A stretch of 64,000 nucleotides of DNA from Linum tenue (taxonomy: Eukaryota; Streptophyta; Magnoliopsida; Malpighiales; Linaceae), in contig CAMGYJ010000011.1 of assembly GCA_946122785.1 (NCBI GenBank), positions 43,736,513-43,800,512 on the forward strand. The letters run 5' to 3'. Within the stretch, counting starts at the first letter, position 1, and each line of letters starts with the position of its first letter. Position numbers and translations under genes: made by a program. Of this stretch, positions 1-11,456 are shown piece by piece. The notes under the pieces were generated by a model that searched no databases, was not told the DNA's origin, and worked only from the letters and a program-made list of their open reading frames with translations.

Positions 1-427
1 CAACACCCCTCACGAAATCAACAAAGCTACGAGTTTGAACAACAGTAAAGGCAACATTGTTCAAAATTATGTGTCTAGCTAGCAAGTTATCAACACCTTT
101 TTTTTCTCTTAAACATGCCTGGAACAGATGATTGTTGCAAACCTATTGATATGGTAGATGCACAAGGATTATCAACCTTCTGGTTAAGGTTGCTTGATCC
201 CCATCATTTTTAGCTTTCTTTTTTGAACCATTGACAGCTAAACAGGCTTCTGCTTGAACATTTTTGAGGACCTTCGTGCAAATTTCTATATCCCGTCCTC
301 TAATTCCAGACAAATGCGACTTGATTCTAGGGACACCTCCAGCAAAATCAAATTCACAAAACTTGCACTTGAATCTTCCATTTAGCTGATCTGCATAATC
401 CCAAAACTTGTCCTTTTTCCGAACCAT
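1..427 (-). pseudogene. BED zinc-finger hAT-like transposase remnant, cut by window edge
   Basis: Read on the minus strand, a start at 427 gives MVRKKDKFWDYADQ followed by a BED-type zinc finger (CKFC, then HLSGIRGRDIEIC). This is the DNA-binding domain of hAT transposases and of plant genes derived from them. The frame stops at 143. A second reading frame, entered around 185-195, continues with PGMFKRK and then DNLLARHIILNNVAF, which resembles the segment after the BED finger in hAT/DUF659 proteins. It stays open to base 1. The switch of frame means either a frameshift or an unrecognised small intron, so I call it a pseudogene. A CAG acceptor-like site just upstream of 440 could mark an earlier exon. 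No terminal repeats were identified. The rest of the gene lies outside the window. Confidence 0.6.
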
Positions 428-457
428 AACTTCGACGCCCTGACACAAATGTAACAT

Positions 458-869
458 ATCATATTAATGAATTTGCTGTATAAGACTAAAACTCAGAATT
501 TACTCGGTAGAAATATAAAAAATGGATGAGACTTGGGAGAAATAAACAAAAGAAACAAAGGATTAACGTGGCCTACATGCCTGCTGCCATGTCATCCTTC
601 CAATTATCAAATTAAAAATATTTAAAGTTTTAAAGTAAAAGATGCAGACAATAATCACATGGGAAAATCTCCCAAGTTAAGCCACGTAAACAACTAAACA
701 TCTTAATAAAGAATTATGCAAGTTGGAATAATCTTTCTCTTTCAATGAGTATATATATGTACGGAGAGAGGTTAATTAACGCGTATAATACGGAATGAAC
801 AATTAAAAAACGGCAAACGACATAAATTACGCTAGAAACGGGCATACATACGCGTATTATACGTGTTTC
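458..869. other. Intergenic, no gene seen
   Basis: AT-rich sequence with no credible coding frame, RNA gene or repeat boundary that I can recognise. Confidence 0.5.
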
Positions 870-1636
870 CCCCCCTTTTTTACTAACTATGCCTGCAGAT
901 GCTAGTCCTGATACACTTGAAATTTCCTGCTAGCCAAACGCACACCATCACCGAAATGAACGAGCAGCCCACCAAAACAGGAGACAACAAGCACCCGTCA
1001 AAACAACCTGCAAAGGGAGCAGGGGCCATTTTGTTGACCAAGCCAAACCAAGCCCCCACACCACCCCGAAATGAGCACTCAACAAACAAACCCCACCTTT
1101 CTGAGGCCCAACCTCCTCCACAACATCAGCAAGTCACTAGAAATTGAAGCCCCTTTTCCTTAACCAGCTCGTAACCACATCCTTTTGAACTTCCTAGCCA
1201 CCAAAGAAGAAACCCGGCTCTTATCTTCGAAAATCCTCTGATTTCTTTCAAGTCACACAAACCACCACACAGCATGAAGTAAGCATGAAACAAGCCACTC
1301 CTCCGTGTTGCTCAGATCCACACTATGGCATTTTTTAATAGTCATCACAATATCTGCCTCCTCCCCAACTGAGTTCAGCCCCAATCTGAAAATGACCCTC
1401 CACACGTTATTCACATAAACACATTCCAAGAACAAGTGAAGAATTTTCTCCTCCTTCTGCTGACACATAGCGCACCTATTCGCCAAGCTCCAACCTCTTT
1501 TTTTCAGATTATCCACGGCGAGGAACTTATTATGATACACTAACCACAGGAAGAAACAAACTTTGCTCGGAATAATTCTTCTCCGCACTTGACCTGCAGG
1601 AAACTCCTGAAAACCGTCAAGTTCATTCCTGACCAA
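870..1636 (-). pseudogene. LINE 3' remnant: zf-RVT domain, C-terminal tail and probable 3'UTR
   Basis: The minus-strand frame from 1636 contains a zf-RVT domain, the zinc-binding region after the reverse transcriptase of plant L1-type LINEs: IPSKVCFFLWLVYHNK, then CAMCQQKEEKILHLFLEC (C-x2-C and H-x4-C spacing). The frame meets TGA near 1253, where a Trp codon fits, but continues in the same frame with LERNQRIFEDKSR, a typical LINE tail, to a TAA at 1160-1162. The sequence from 1159 to about 870 is probably the LINE 3'UTR, ending near a short A-run on the minus strand. No reverse transcriptase or endonuclease is present, so this is a 5'-truncated dead copy. Target duplications were not identified. 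Confidence 0.65.
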
Positions 1637-1639
1637 CTG

Positions 1640-2713
1640 CCTGTATTAAGAGTTCAATTCATTCTGCAGGGACTAAAGGAATTCTGAAAGAAGTCAATGG
1701 AACCCAATAATTGGTTAAGATCAATACTCTCTCTCAGGCCTCAGCCCCACCATTGGTTTAACACTTTTTTGTTAAATCAATCTATATTTGATTTTGTCAC
1801 TTTATTTTTTATATAATGATCATTATTTTATGTAGTTAGCTATAATTACTAAGAACATTTCGATATATTTTTTTTTAATTTCAACATAATTTTTTTTATC
1901 ACTAATTATGTCTGTTGGGGACAAATACAAATCTAACAATTAACCCTCCGGTCGTTTCCCTTTTTGTCCACACCCCTTCCCCTTCCTTTTTTGGATAAAC
2001 CTCATTCTTTTCCCCTTTTTCCATCTTTCCCACCCATTTTGTGGGGAAATTTCTCCTTTTTCTCATTTTATCAACCTGCATTGTGGGTGGTCTAAACACT
2101 ACATAAAAATAACTACAAAATTAAAAAGATGTAATTGAAAAGCAGTCCCCACAGCTTTTGCCCCCATTGTATATAATTGATTGTTTTTTCTAGCAACCGT
2201 CCCCACTAGGAGTGTACAAAATAACAAAATATCTTAATTTTTTCACAAATATGCTTATATGGGGCATTAATATGTTTTCGAGATGAACACTCGTGCCAAT
2301 AGATGAAAAACGGGTGGGTTTGATTCTACGAGTTGTGTAACCCAAAATCCACGCCAACTCAAAAGTGACGGGTTGTACAAAAGAAAACCCTCATCCAACA
2401 TTAAACCTTAGTTTTAGCAATAAATACAGGTGTGTTGGGTCGGGTTGGACAGATTAGTCGGTTTGTGTGTCTTTTTGTTCACTCTCAATTCCCAATACTT
2501 TAGCCCTCTTTTAAATCATTAGTTGCTTTTTCTATAGGTGGTCTCCACAAATTTGGCCCCTTTCCAGTCCAACCCAAATTAAACCTAAAATGACCCTTTA
2601 AAATCCTATTTAGCCCCCTTTTAGAGATATTTTGGTGACTAAAAGTGTATTTTAGTCATTAGGCTGTGGAGAGGTTAATAGTGAATGACAACATTGTCAT
2701 TATTGTTGTTGTT
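1640..2713. other. Intergenic, no gene seen
   Basis: AT-rich DNA with homopolymer runs. Short open frames occur but none has a recognisable motif. No paired terminal repeats were found. Confidence 0.45.
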
Positions 2714-3031
2714 TGTTGTGATCATGTGTCCACTCTCAAGTCGTGCACGAAAGTCGCCGTGGATTTCATTTCCCCGGAGAATGTGAGGGAGTGCCTCCGA
2801 TTAACAGAGGAGTTCCGACAACTTCCCAAGAACCACAGGGCAAGGGAGGACAAACTTGAGGTAAAACATAAGCATTACTAGTTGGGAAATCAAGTAATTG
2901 TGTTGTCCAATGTTGATAAAAAAAATATTTCTATATGGTTGCTTGCTGATGAACAGATTAAGAAAATGATGGTTTACGCAGTGGAGGAAGCAGTCCGGGA
3001 CTTGGAAGAGCTGACGATGATGAAGGCTTAG
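2714..3031 (+). pseudogene. 3'-terminal fragment of a JmjC histone demethylase gene (JMJ25/IBM1-like)
   Basis: The exon ending at 2860 encodes [17 protein letters not shown], then [13 protein letters not shown], then [10 protein letters not shown], followed by GTAAAA as a splice donor. An acceptor CAG at 2954-2956 opens the next exon (2957-3031), which continues in phase as IKKMMVYAVEEAVRDLEEL and ends at TAG. This matches the C-terminal segment after the JmjC domain in plant JMJ25/IBM1-type H3K9 demethylases, including the conserved exon junction after DKLE. Homology is only clear from about 2714; no catalytic cupin region lies upstream. I infer a truncated duplicate that kept two terminal exons and their intron, so it moved as DNA and not as cDNA. 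Confidence 0.65.
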
Positions 3032-3381
3032 AGAAAGCACAGAGTATAACATTGCAAGGAAAAGGATTATTTGCCAGCCTTTTACAAGGAAAAAGATTAA
3101 GCCATTTTGGATTATGACATTTGTGACGATATAACATATAAATTATACTTTGTGCATTGTACTATAATTTATGTTAATGGCGGTCCTTATGAGCTAATTG
3201 TTCTACACTTTTTACTTGGTGTAACTTGTTACATAGGTCGTGATAGGGAACTTGCAAATAAAAATCGGACGAATTCTTACTCAGAGTAGAGTGCAAATCT
3301 AAAAGAATTGAAATGAATTGGATTTGTCATCCCATAAAAAAGAGTGTCGAGAACAACCTTGTCAACTAGCTAAATCTCACA
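3032..3381. other. Probable old 3' flank of the JmjC fragment
   Basis: Contains a short AAGGATTATTTGCCAGCC-type duplication just after the stop codon and AT-rich DNA. Nothing else is recognised. Confidence 0.3.
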
Positions 3382-3390
3382 AAGAAAAAT

Positions 3391-3728
3391 GGGTAATATC
3401 TATTTTTATCCAAACCTTTTTCAGATTCTTTTATCTATCCAAACCTATCAAAATACTAAGAATTAGCCAAATGTTAACTTTCTGTTAGTAATTTTGTTAA
3501 TAATATTGACTTGGAAACATGATAATAACTTGGAAGAGACACATGAAGATCAACATTCCAAAATTTTAGTTTTTTTAACTAAGAAAAGAATTATAAAATT
3601 ATTAACAATTACGCAGAAATTGCTAATATTTTGATGCATTACGAAAGATTTGGCTAATTGATAGCATTTTAATGGTTTGGATAATATAAAAGAATTTGAA
3701 AAGGTTTGGATAAAAATAGACATTATCC
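3391..3728. mobile_element. MULE-type MITE, 338 bp, with 9-bp target duplication
   Basis: The left end GGGTAATATCTATTTTTATC and the reverse complement of the right end GGATAATGTCTATTTTTATC form imperfect terminal inverted repeats that extend past the CCAAACC motif for more than 50 bp. Both sides carry the same 9-mer AAGAAAAAT (3382-3390 and 3729-3737). A 9-bp duplication is the signature of Mutator-like elements. There is no coding capacity, so it is a non-autonomous MITE. Confidence 0.8.
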
Positions 3729-3737
3729 AAGAAAAAT

Positions 3738-5998
3738 TTACATTTCATTTTAAGTACTATGAATTTGATAAAGCGTCTAAATAAACAAACAAATAAATGA
3801 ACTGTAAGTAGACCCAAATTAAAGATAAGCTAAGCTCGAAGTGTAAGAAAGTCAATATGGAGCAACTTCATGTTCCTATATACCAGAGTCACAACTTTAT
3901 AGTTTTACCACTAGTACACCATCTCTTCTAATATTCCCATGCATTCTAGTAAGGGTAAATACTATTTTTTTAGCCAAATCTTGTTTCCATTTCAAAATAT
4001 TAGCCACACCTATAAAAATACGAAAACTTAGCCAACTCTTTGATAACATTACATAATAATAGTCATCTCCCGTTAGATTTAACGGCAGAACTAACAGAAG
4101 TACACTTAATGGACACCTCAGTTCAGGTGTGTACTGCCACATTACCCCAATAAATTAATAAGTAAATGCATATGTTTATGTTTTTAATTAATATTTTCGA
4201 AAAAATGCTAAACCCTTATCCCTGGGAATGGATCAGGTCAGTAACTTTATGGTGAGTAACTATGAGTAATCCGCCCACATCAGCATGACATCAGCATACT
4301 CTCTCTCCTGGAAAGTCTTTAATTTTCCCCTCCTTAATCTTTGACGGATGATTTCTCACTCGTTTTAAGTCGAAATTTAATTTTTTTGCACAGTTAGATC
4401 AGATTAATTGTGCTCTTCAAAATGATATCCACTTTGATATATTTTTCGAACAAAAAATAATTGAGTCATTTTATACCATTCTATACCATATGGTATTGAC
4501 TGGTATTGAAATAAGAGCATACCTATGATTTGAAAAGCGTACCATGGTGGTATGGCACAAACCAAGACTGTATGATTGAATACATGATATTAGAAGTATA
4601 TTAATTGTCATTTACGACTTTTAACATTGTATACCATAAAATACCACCCCGTACCAGGGTGGTATTGTATGGTATTGTGTGGTATTTTTTGGTCTTGTAA
4701 TTTGTTCACCCAGAAATTTGTAGATCCAATAGATCATGATGAACTCGTCCCTGCTGTGCAAACGTTTTCAAAAACGAATGAAAAACGAAGAAAATACCAT
4801 ATGGTATGCAGTTGGTATCGAAAGGCCAGAATTTTTTTTCCTAAAAAAATATTGAAAATTGATCTCATTTTGTAGAGCATGATGAACTCGTTCCATCTGT
4901 GCAAAAAAAATTAAAATCCGAGTTAAAACGAAAAAGATATGAGTCAATTAAGAAAACTAGTGAAAATAAAAATGACCTTTAATTTTTCATCCTTAGATCT
5001 GTATTTTCTAAATGAAGGGTCCAGATTTAGTTACTGATGGGTGCATAACCATGGGTTATGCACCCTATCTTGAGCCCTTATCCCTCCTCTTTTCTTCTTC
5101 CTTCTACATAACACTGCCGCCACCGTCGCCCTGGAACCTTCCCTTCCTCCTCTGAATTCAACAAATACATATGAATGTACCCTTTTTTCTTTGTCGATGG
5201 CATCTACGCCGGATAAAATCTCTATCTCTCTGACTCCATCTGTTAGCTCGTCTTCGCTAGAGGATGCAGATGACGAATCCCGTGCCGATTGGAGAGAGCT
5301 CGAACCCGCCCTGCCTTCCCAAATCACGCAAATCCCTGCTTCCTACTGAGTCTGTCACAAAATCACCACCGCCTCCATTGCGCGCTTCCTCTTTTCTCCA
5401 TCTCAGAAACCCAAATCCAACATTCAAAACCAAAAAACCCCCTAATTGCTTCCTACGGTGAGCACCAGTTGACCCACATCAGGGAGCACCTGGCCGCCGC
5501 TCGTCAGATTCCATGGATGTGCTTTTCTCCGATTAGGCGTGACAAGAATCTCACAGATTTACAAGGGAAAGAGAATCCAATTTCGCTATAAAAAAATTTG
5601 ACCACAAGGGGAGTCAATTAGATCCCACAGCAGGTCGATCTCTGGCCTCTTTCAATCTCTGGCTCTCCATGCAAGGTCACCGCGTGAAGCCAGTGAGACA
5701 ATAGCAGGGATCGGATTGACGGAGCAGAGGCTGGGGATGATGGAGCAGAGGTTGATTTAGCTTTCTTGGCGGCTGGGGATTTTGGGTCTTCAGTTTCTCG
5801 ATCTAGAATCGAAGTGACGAGTGATGTGGGATGACTGGTGCTAGAAGATGATGTCACCGCCGGTGGATCGAGAGTCACCGTCAACAGATTTAGAAGAGGG
5901 GTTTTGAATCTTGAAATTTTGTGAAGAAGTAGATAGGAAGGAAAGAAGAAGACGAAGGAGATGGTGGGGAAGAAGAACAGCCTGTGAAAAAAAAATGA
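3738..5998. other. Intergenic repeat mosaic with palindromes and possible gene debris
   Basis: No confident gene. At 3955-4140 lies a repeat related to 12186-12331. Between 4470 and 4820 many short GGTATT/AATACC palindromes occur (for example ACCATATGGT), and a phrase ATGATGAACTCGT recurs at about 4738 and 4881. At 5197-5349 a short frame begins MASTPDKISISLTPSVSSSS and stops after 50 codons. It has a pyrimidine-rich leader like a gene start but matches nothing I know. The minus strand at 5618-5884 is Ser/Pro-rich and is also unrecognised. Confidence 0.35.
5039..5065. repeat. Perfect 12-bp-arm palindrome
   Basis: GGGTGCATAACC, a 3-bp spacer, then GGTTATGCACCC. It would form a stable hairpin. 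It could be an element terminus or a Helitron-like end hairpin, but no CTRR end follows at the usual distance. Confidence 0.6.
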
Positions 5999-6456
5999 CT
6001 TATTTGCATGGTAAAGGAAACCGTACCGGAAGTCATACCGGCTCCGCCAGTGGTAGGGTATTTTGTGGTACTACCGTGGTTCAACCGTTGTGTACCGGCA
6101 AAATACCGTTTTTGTAATTAAATAATATTTTTTTGTTAAAAAACCGTACCGGCAGATTTGTGATACCGTTTCGGAATAATACCGGAATAAAACCGGAATA
6201 TACCGGATAACAAACCTGAATAAACTAAATAAGCATATGTAATATAAAATTTAACAAACTGCAACATTACTGAAGTAACTAAATAATCGTTCAAATGCAT
6301 GTTTACGATCAAGTACAAAACAACCAAACAACATTCTTACACCACAAGTTCAAACAACATTATCAAACCAAACAACATTCTCAAACCACAAGTTCACAAC
6401 TACTACAAACACAAACTAGCAAGCACTACAATGTTCACAAACAACGTTTCATATCG

Positions 6457-8903
6457 TCAAACAACACCAAATGTAGATAAGTCTACATTCTGCAAGTCGT
6501 CCCCTTCATCTTCTTCATCACCAACTACAATACAAGAGAAAACAAGTAAGAATTATTATCAATTATTAGTATTAGAATTCATATCATACATAATTGATTT
6601 ACAAACAAACCTTCCTCTTCTAATGCTCGATCCAGCTCGTCAATATCCAATTCCTTTTCCCTAGATGATGAACCTTCTTCCCCTTGTGACAACCAGTGAC
6701 TAGTAACAGTAGAATCAATGCTTTCAAGGCTTATGGGATCATATGATACTTTTTTGTTCTTGTTATAATACTCCCTAATCAAAGTAGAAAACATAAAATA
6801 ATTCAATTCAATAGTAAGCATAGAAAGTATGAATTCAACACACAAGTTCTATAATTCAAATCATTACCTATTCTGCAATCGCAAGTTGTAATTCACAAAC
6901 ACCAAGTCACTAAGCACTTTATGCTGCAATCTGTTTCTTCTTTTGGTATGCACACGTTCGAAGACACTCCAATTACGTTCACAGCCAGAAGAAGCAGCAG
7001 TTTGACTAAGAATTCGAATAGCCAACTTCTGAATATTTGGAGCATCAATGCCAAACCATTTCCACCACTTATCTACATATAAAACATAGATGTTAGTTTC
7101 TTAAATATTGTAATAAATAGAAGAACTTCAATGTAAGTGATATCAATTACCTGGTTGTTGTTCCTGTGCAGAATCTATTGCCAACTTCCTCCCAAAGTTT
7201 CCTTCCTTTTCAGCATACAAATTCATCTCCGCCACCACCACACTATTATCAGGACATAAAGACGAGTTCTCAAGAAGATTAAGAAGTCCAAATGTCACCG
7301 CCCTATCCTCTGTCCAATCTTCAGCATACTTCATAGCCGGATTAAGATAGTGAGCTGCCATAAACAAATCACGGCTCAAGTGCTTATCCCATCTCCTATT
7401 AACGATATCCATGTATGGTTTGTACATCTCCTCCTTATCTCCACAAACAGTCTTAATAGCATTTGACACCCTAGTCATCCCATCATACACATACCCCATT
7501 GCTGGTGTACTATCTGAATCCACAACTCGAAGCAACTTAACAATCGGAGCTGTCAACTTAACAATGAATTCACAATCAGCCCAAAACTGTTGATCTAGTA
7601 CAATTGCCTTCACATCCTTTCCATCCTTAGTACTTGAAAGATCACTTTCTCTAAAGAACTCACTAATCACCAGTTCCTCCAAATCATGCATGTGCTCAAA
7701 AGTACTCTGCAAACTCAGAAATGTAGTAGCAAATCTAGTAGCACCAGGTCTCACTATTTCTTTCCAATTCTCCTTTGTCTTCAACCAGAAATAAATTGGA
7801 CCATGATTGTAAACAAATTTGGAGACCTTGGTAGCTCGATAGGCAAGCTTCTTAACATGAGGAATAGATCCAATGTCACTCAAGATCAAGTTAAGAGTAT
7901 GAGCAACACAAGGAGTCCAATATATATGACCATAATGCTCATGTATCATTGTCCCTGCCAATTTATAGTTGGATGCATTATCGGTCACCACATGAACAAC
8001 ATTTTCCGCTCCAACCCAATCAATGACCTCAGAAAATAACTTAAACAAGTTCCTTCCACTCTTGACCACACCAGAAGCATCAATGGACTTCACAAAACAT
8101 GTTCCAGCAGGAGAATACACAAGAAAATTGATTAAAGATCTACGCCTATTATCCGTCCAACCATCCGCCATAATAGTGCATCCAGATTCCTTCCAATGAG
8201 ACCTCAAACTCTCAATCAATAGGTGACATTCATTCACAATGCTATCCAACAAAGTAAACCTCAAAGCATAATATGTAGGACCGCCATAACCAGGACCAAG
8301 AGTCATAGAAGCATCCAATGCTATTTTAAATTGTGGAGATTTAATTGCTTCTAAAGGAACACATGCATCGTAGAACCATCTAGCCCATGCTCGATCCACA
8401 TACAATACAGCTTCTTTAGTTGCTAAGGCACTCTTTATTCCCGGTTGACTACCAGAAGATGACCGTGGAGCAAAGAAAGTGTCAACCAAACCCGTAGACA
8501 CATTAGGAGCAACTCTTTTAGAACTATTATCATCTTGTGCACTAGAAGAATTTGTATCACGAGGTTCTTTAAATCCATCTTTGACAACTTCAGATTTCTT
8601 CTTACTAGTTTCATAACTACTCAATAAATTCTGCATGTTTTGGCTCACCTCTTCTGGAACCATTGAGCATATTGCATTATCCCCTTTAACACCAGCTAAA
8701 TGTTTTTTCATTCTAGTGATTCCTCCGCCTCTAAATTCTTTTTGACAATAGAGACAAGTGAGTACCTCCACTTTTCCATCCATATGCAAGGAACAATGAC
8801 CCCAAGTTGGATCACTTTTGCTTCGTACACCCTTTGTTGTAACCTTCGAATTACTAGGAGTTGCTCCTTTATCAACCGATCGGGCTTCTTCTCCACTAGC
8901 CAT
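6457..8903 (-). CDS. hAT transposase, four exons, 729 residues, apparently intact
   Basis: Exons on the minus strand are 8903-7151, 7072-6868, 6774-6611 and 6524-6457. All three introns are GT-AG and the phases add up to 730 codons ending in TGA. The BED zinc finger is at residues 30-79 (C50, C53, H68, C79). The DUF659/RNase-H-like core includes IMADGWTD (D247) and VVTDNASN (D308), the expected first two catalytic aspartates. The C-terminal hAT dimerisation domain starts near 590 with WWKWFG and includes SSGCERNWSVFERVH, whose Glu616 is the candidate third acid. The acidic tail ends LSTFGVV. An upstream in-frame Met at 8939 would add 12 residues; I prefer 8903 (MASGEEARS) because hAT proteins of this type often begin this way. 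The protein acts in the nucleus, cutting and pasting elements with matching ends. No internal stop or frameshift was seen. Confidence 0.9.
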
Positions 8904-9113
8904 TGCTGTCAAAACAATGGAACATCCAACATTATTCATTGTAGAGTCACCAAATATTATTCATTGGCAAGCACTTTTCAATGCACAATAGATTTACAAA
9001 ATTTCATTCCACTCTCCTATGTCCCATTTCTGTATTACCAGTATTGAAACCATAAAATAGACATACAAAACATTCATTATCCTCAAATAAATCATAAGAA
9101 AGTATGATCATGT

Positions 9114-9260
9114 TCAGTTGAAAATGATGCTATTGTTGAGAAAAGCTTGGTTTCCGCTAGGGTCTCCAAATAAGCCAGTCCAAACGGGCTTTCCCCAACC
9201 GAAGTCATAATCATTACCCCCAAAACCGACCCAGCTTGAGCAACTCAGAAGAGTCTCCTT
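9114..9260 (-). pseudogene. BAHD acyltransferase C-terminal fragment captured inside the hAT element
   Basis: The minus-strand frame reads SSWVGFGGNDYDFGWGKPVW, then TGLFGDPSGNQAFLNNSI, and ends at TGA (9114). DFGWGKP is the invariant structural motif near the C-terminus of BAHD acyltransferases (vinorine synthase, HCT and similar), and the following residues fit the last strand region of that family. The HxxxD catalytic domain is absent, so it cannot be an enzyme. It sits upstream of and on the same strand as the transposase, inside the terminal repeats, so I infer gene-fragment capture. Its 5' limit is unclear; similarity fades just before 9260. Confidence 0.65.
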
Positions 9261-10139
9261 ACCTAATTGAAGAGTAGGATCGCTGGTCGCCGGCGGCAGG
9301 CTCGTCACTCCAACCGGCGGCAGGGGCAGGGCAGGGTCGGCACAACGCAAACGCAGGGGCGGAGAGGGAGGCTTGGGCGGCGGCAGGCTCGTCCTCTGCC
9401 CTTCTCGTCGGTCGCCAGAGGCAGGGGAGCTCGAACACAGGAGGGAGAAGACAAAGAGTAGGATCGCTGCGCTGGTCGAGAAGAGGAGAGGATCGCTGCG
9501 ATCGGCCGGCCTCTCCCCGGAGCAGCTACTGTCCTGGTCGCTGGTCGCCGCCTCGCCGGTCGAGAAGAGGATCGCCGCGGTCCTGGTCGCCGGTCGCCGG
9601 TCGTGAAGAGGAGGATCGCCGCTGCAAATGGTCGCCTGGTCGCCACTCGCCAGCAGCAGGAAGAAAATCGGCTGCGCTCCTTCACTTAGACAGAGTTAGT
9701 CGACGATGATTTAGGGTTTTGAGGCTTCGGCCGATTTGCGATTTGGCATTTTTTTTTCTTTCTTTCCTTCTAATGCCAAAACGGCGCCGTGCAGCTTACC
9801 CCCGGTTAGACCAAAACCGGGCGGTTTTTTGAAATGTACCGGTTTAACCGGAAAAACCGGCCGGAACGCTTTTTTACCTACAACACGTCTACCGTTTCGG
9901 CCAGGCGCCGGTTTTCGGTTTTACCGGTTCAACCGGCCGGTACGATCCGGTTTCCTTTACCATGCTTATTTGTCATCTTATTCACTTCCACGCAGTGGCG
10001 GATCCAATTTTTTTTTACAGGAGTGTCCTTTCCAAAAATTAAAATTAAATTAAACAAATCATAAATTAGAAAATATTCATCTAGTACAGATTTTCACAAA
10101 AGGTCACAACCTGTTTTTATATTCTAAAAAAAGAATATA

Positions 10140-10266
10140 AAATAGACTCCATTCTACACGGCTCAACAAATCTACTACTAGTCAATAATTCACGAACTGA
10201 TCGCAGATTTCTAACCTTGTTCTTGATGTAACTCGAAGTTGAAAAGACTCTTTTATCACTTGCCGT
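10140..10266 (-). pseudogene. hAT dimerisation-domain remnant
   Basis: Minus-strand frames give RVFSTSSYIKNKVRNL and, one frame over, CDQFVNY.LVV, together resembling the end of hAT transposases (ERxFSxxKxIKxxLRNxMxDQxLN). A frameshift and a stop separate the pieces. The remnant is interrupted at 10266 by the nested element. Weak but consistent with its position in a hAT element. Confidence 0.4.
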
Positions 10267-11051
10267 CAGTGCAGTCAAAATCACGCATTAAAACGTAAAA
10301 ACTTACGTTTTTACGTATCCAGGCAACCAAAACGTTTTAGTTTCTAGCTAAAGTCGTTTATTCACAAAAACAGGTAAAAACATGGGTAAAATCGGTAAAA
10401 TCGCTTAAAATCGGTAAAATCGCGATTCTGAAGTGTTTTTATACGATTTTGATCATCTCATAAAAATGTGCTAATTGGGCCAAAATGATGTAATTTTGGA
10501 GACATATCCGCAAAAAATAAAAAAAAGGAAAACATGATTCATCACTCGTTCTACAACTAGTGTCGAGATAGGGGCTTCACATTAGGTTGGAAAGACACTT
10601 AATGGTATTCTCAAAAGCCGCTGACCTTTTATCAGTCATCTCCCTTAATCTTCACATGTGGCTCTTACCTGGGTTACGATAAAAGTTTATGGGATCGTAT
10701 GTAATTATGTAAACTCAAACCAGCTTATGAGAATTTGGATTCTCAAGCTCGTTTACGGGACACGGTCTACGTTTATGAGCTTATTATTAAGATGTTATGA
10801 GTTTTCTCTACTTTTGAGTCAACACAAATTAGTTTATGTGTTAGATATTACATTTTAATTATGAATTTCATGTAGTTATTCACTTGTCTAAAATCTACAC
10901 ACTCACATTTTACATACTATATGTTGTACTTAACATGTTTTAGCTATTTTAGAGGGTGCGTCAAAAACTAACGCTTTTACGCTTTGATTCTACGTTTTAC
11001 GATTTTACCCATTTTCCGTTTCTAGGTAGAATCGCGCTTTTAACTGCATTG
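10267..11051. mobile_element. Non-autonomous hAT element nested in hAT 2 (785 bp)
   Basis: Left end CAGTGCAGTCAAAATCACG and the reverse complement of the right end CAATGCAGTTAAAAGCGCG form imperfect inverted repeats. Both flanks are CTTGCCGT (10259-10266 and 11052-11059), a perfect 8-bp duplication. The interior has short AAAACGTAAAAA/TTTTTACGT repeats near both ends and no coding frame of note. Confidence 0.8.
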
Positions 11052-11456
11052 CTTGCCGTGTATCCATAAAATCAATTCAAATTGAGGGTATCCTATAATT
11101 ATTTTAATTATTAGGTTTTGAAATAGTTGGAAATATGTTTACAATTAACACTTGTCGTATAGCATTTTTAATATTACATATATAGTGTTTAAAATTAAAT
11201 AACAAATGAGTTGCAACCTCATTGAGAATATGTTTAATAATAGTTGTGTCCTAGGTTTGAATAACACATACTACCGCTTATATTTTTTTTAATATGCAAA
11301 CTACTACCGAAGGTATGATAATCGTTTTTTCAAATATTAGAGATGTCACAAATTACAAATTATAATTTTTTTTATCCATATGAAACTATTACTGGGAGTT
11401 GAATAATCCTTCTCCCAAATTTTAGGGGTGTCCTGGGACACCCCTAAAGCTACATG

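Larger units (their letters stand above)
6007..9964 (-). mobile_element. Complete, potentially autonomous hAT transposon (3958 bp)
   Basis: The left end begins CATGGTAAAGGAAACCG and the right end is its exact reverse complement, a 17-bp perfect terminal inverted repeat. Both flanks carry the 8-mer CTTATTTG (5999-6006 and 9965-9972), the 8-bp duplication expected of hAT elements. Both subterminal zones (about 6018-6215 and 9800-9955) are crowded with ACCGG/CCGGT and ACCGT motifs in both orientations, as expected for transposase binding sites. Inside are the spliced transposase gene (6457-8903) and a BAHD gene fragment (9114-9260). A GC-rich stretch at 9280-9720 is the probable 5' leader and promoter zone of the transposase. 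Matching ends, matching duplications and an undamaged transposase together imply recent insertion. Confidence 0.92.

Noticed and set aside
899..1147. Open plus-strand frame
   Set aside because: It is antisense to the LINE 3' region and has no motif.
5039..5065. Rho-independent-type terminator or Helitron end
   Set aside because: A eukaryotic context makes a bacterial terminator irrelevant, and no CTRR follows at the correct distance; kept only as a palindrome.
5911..6117. Short frames crossing the left end of the hAT element
   Set aside because: They span the element border and target duplication, so they cannot be a native gene.
8700..9047. Plus-strand frame antisense to the transposase start
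   Set aside because: Shadow of the transposase BED-finger exon; no motif.
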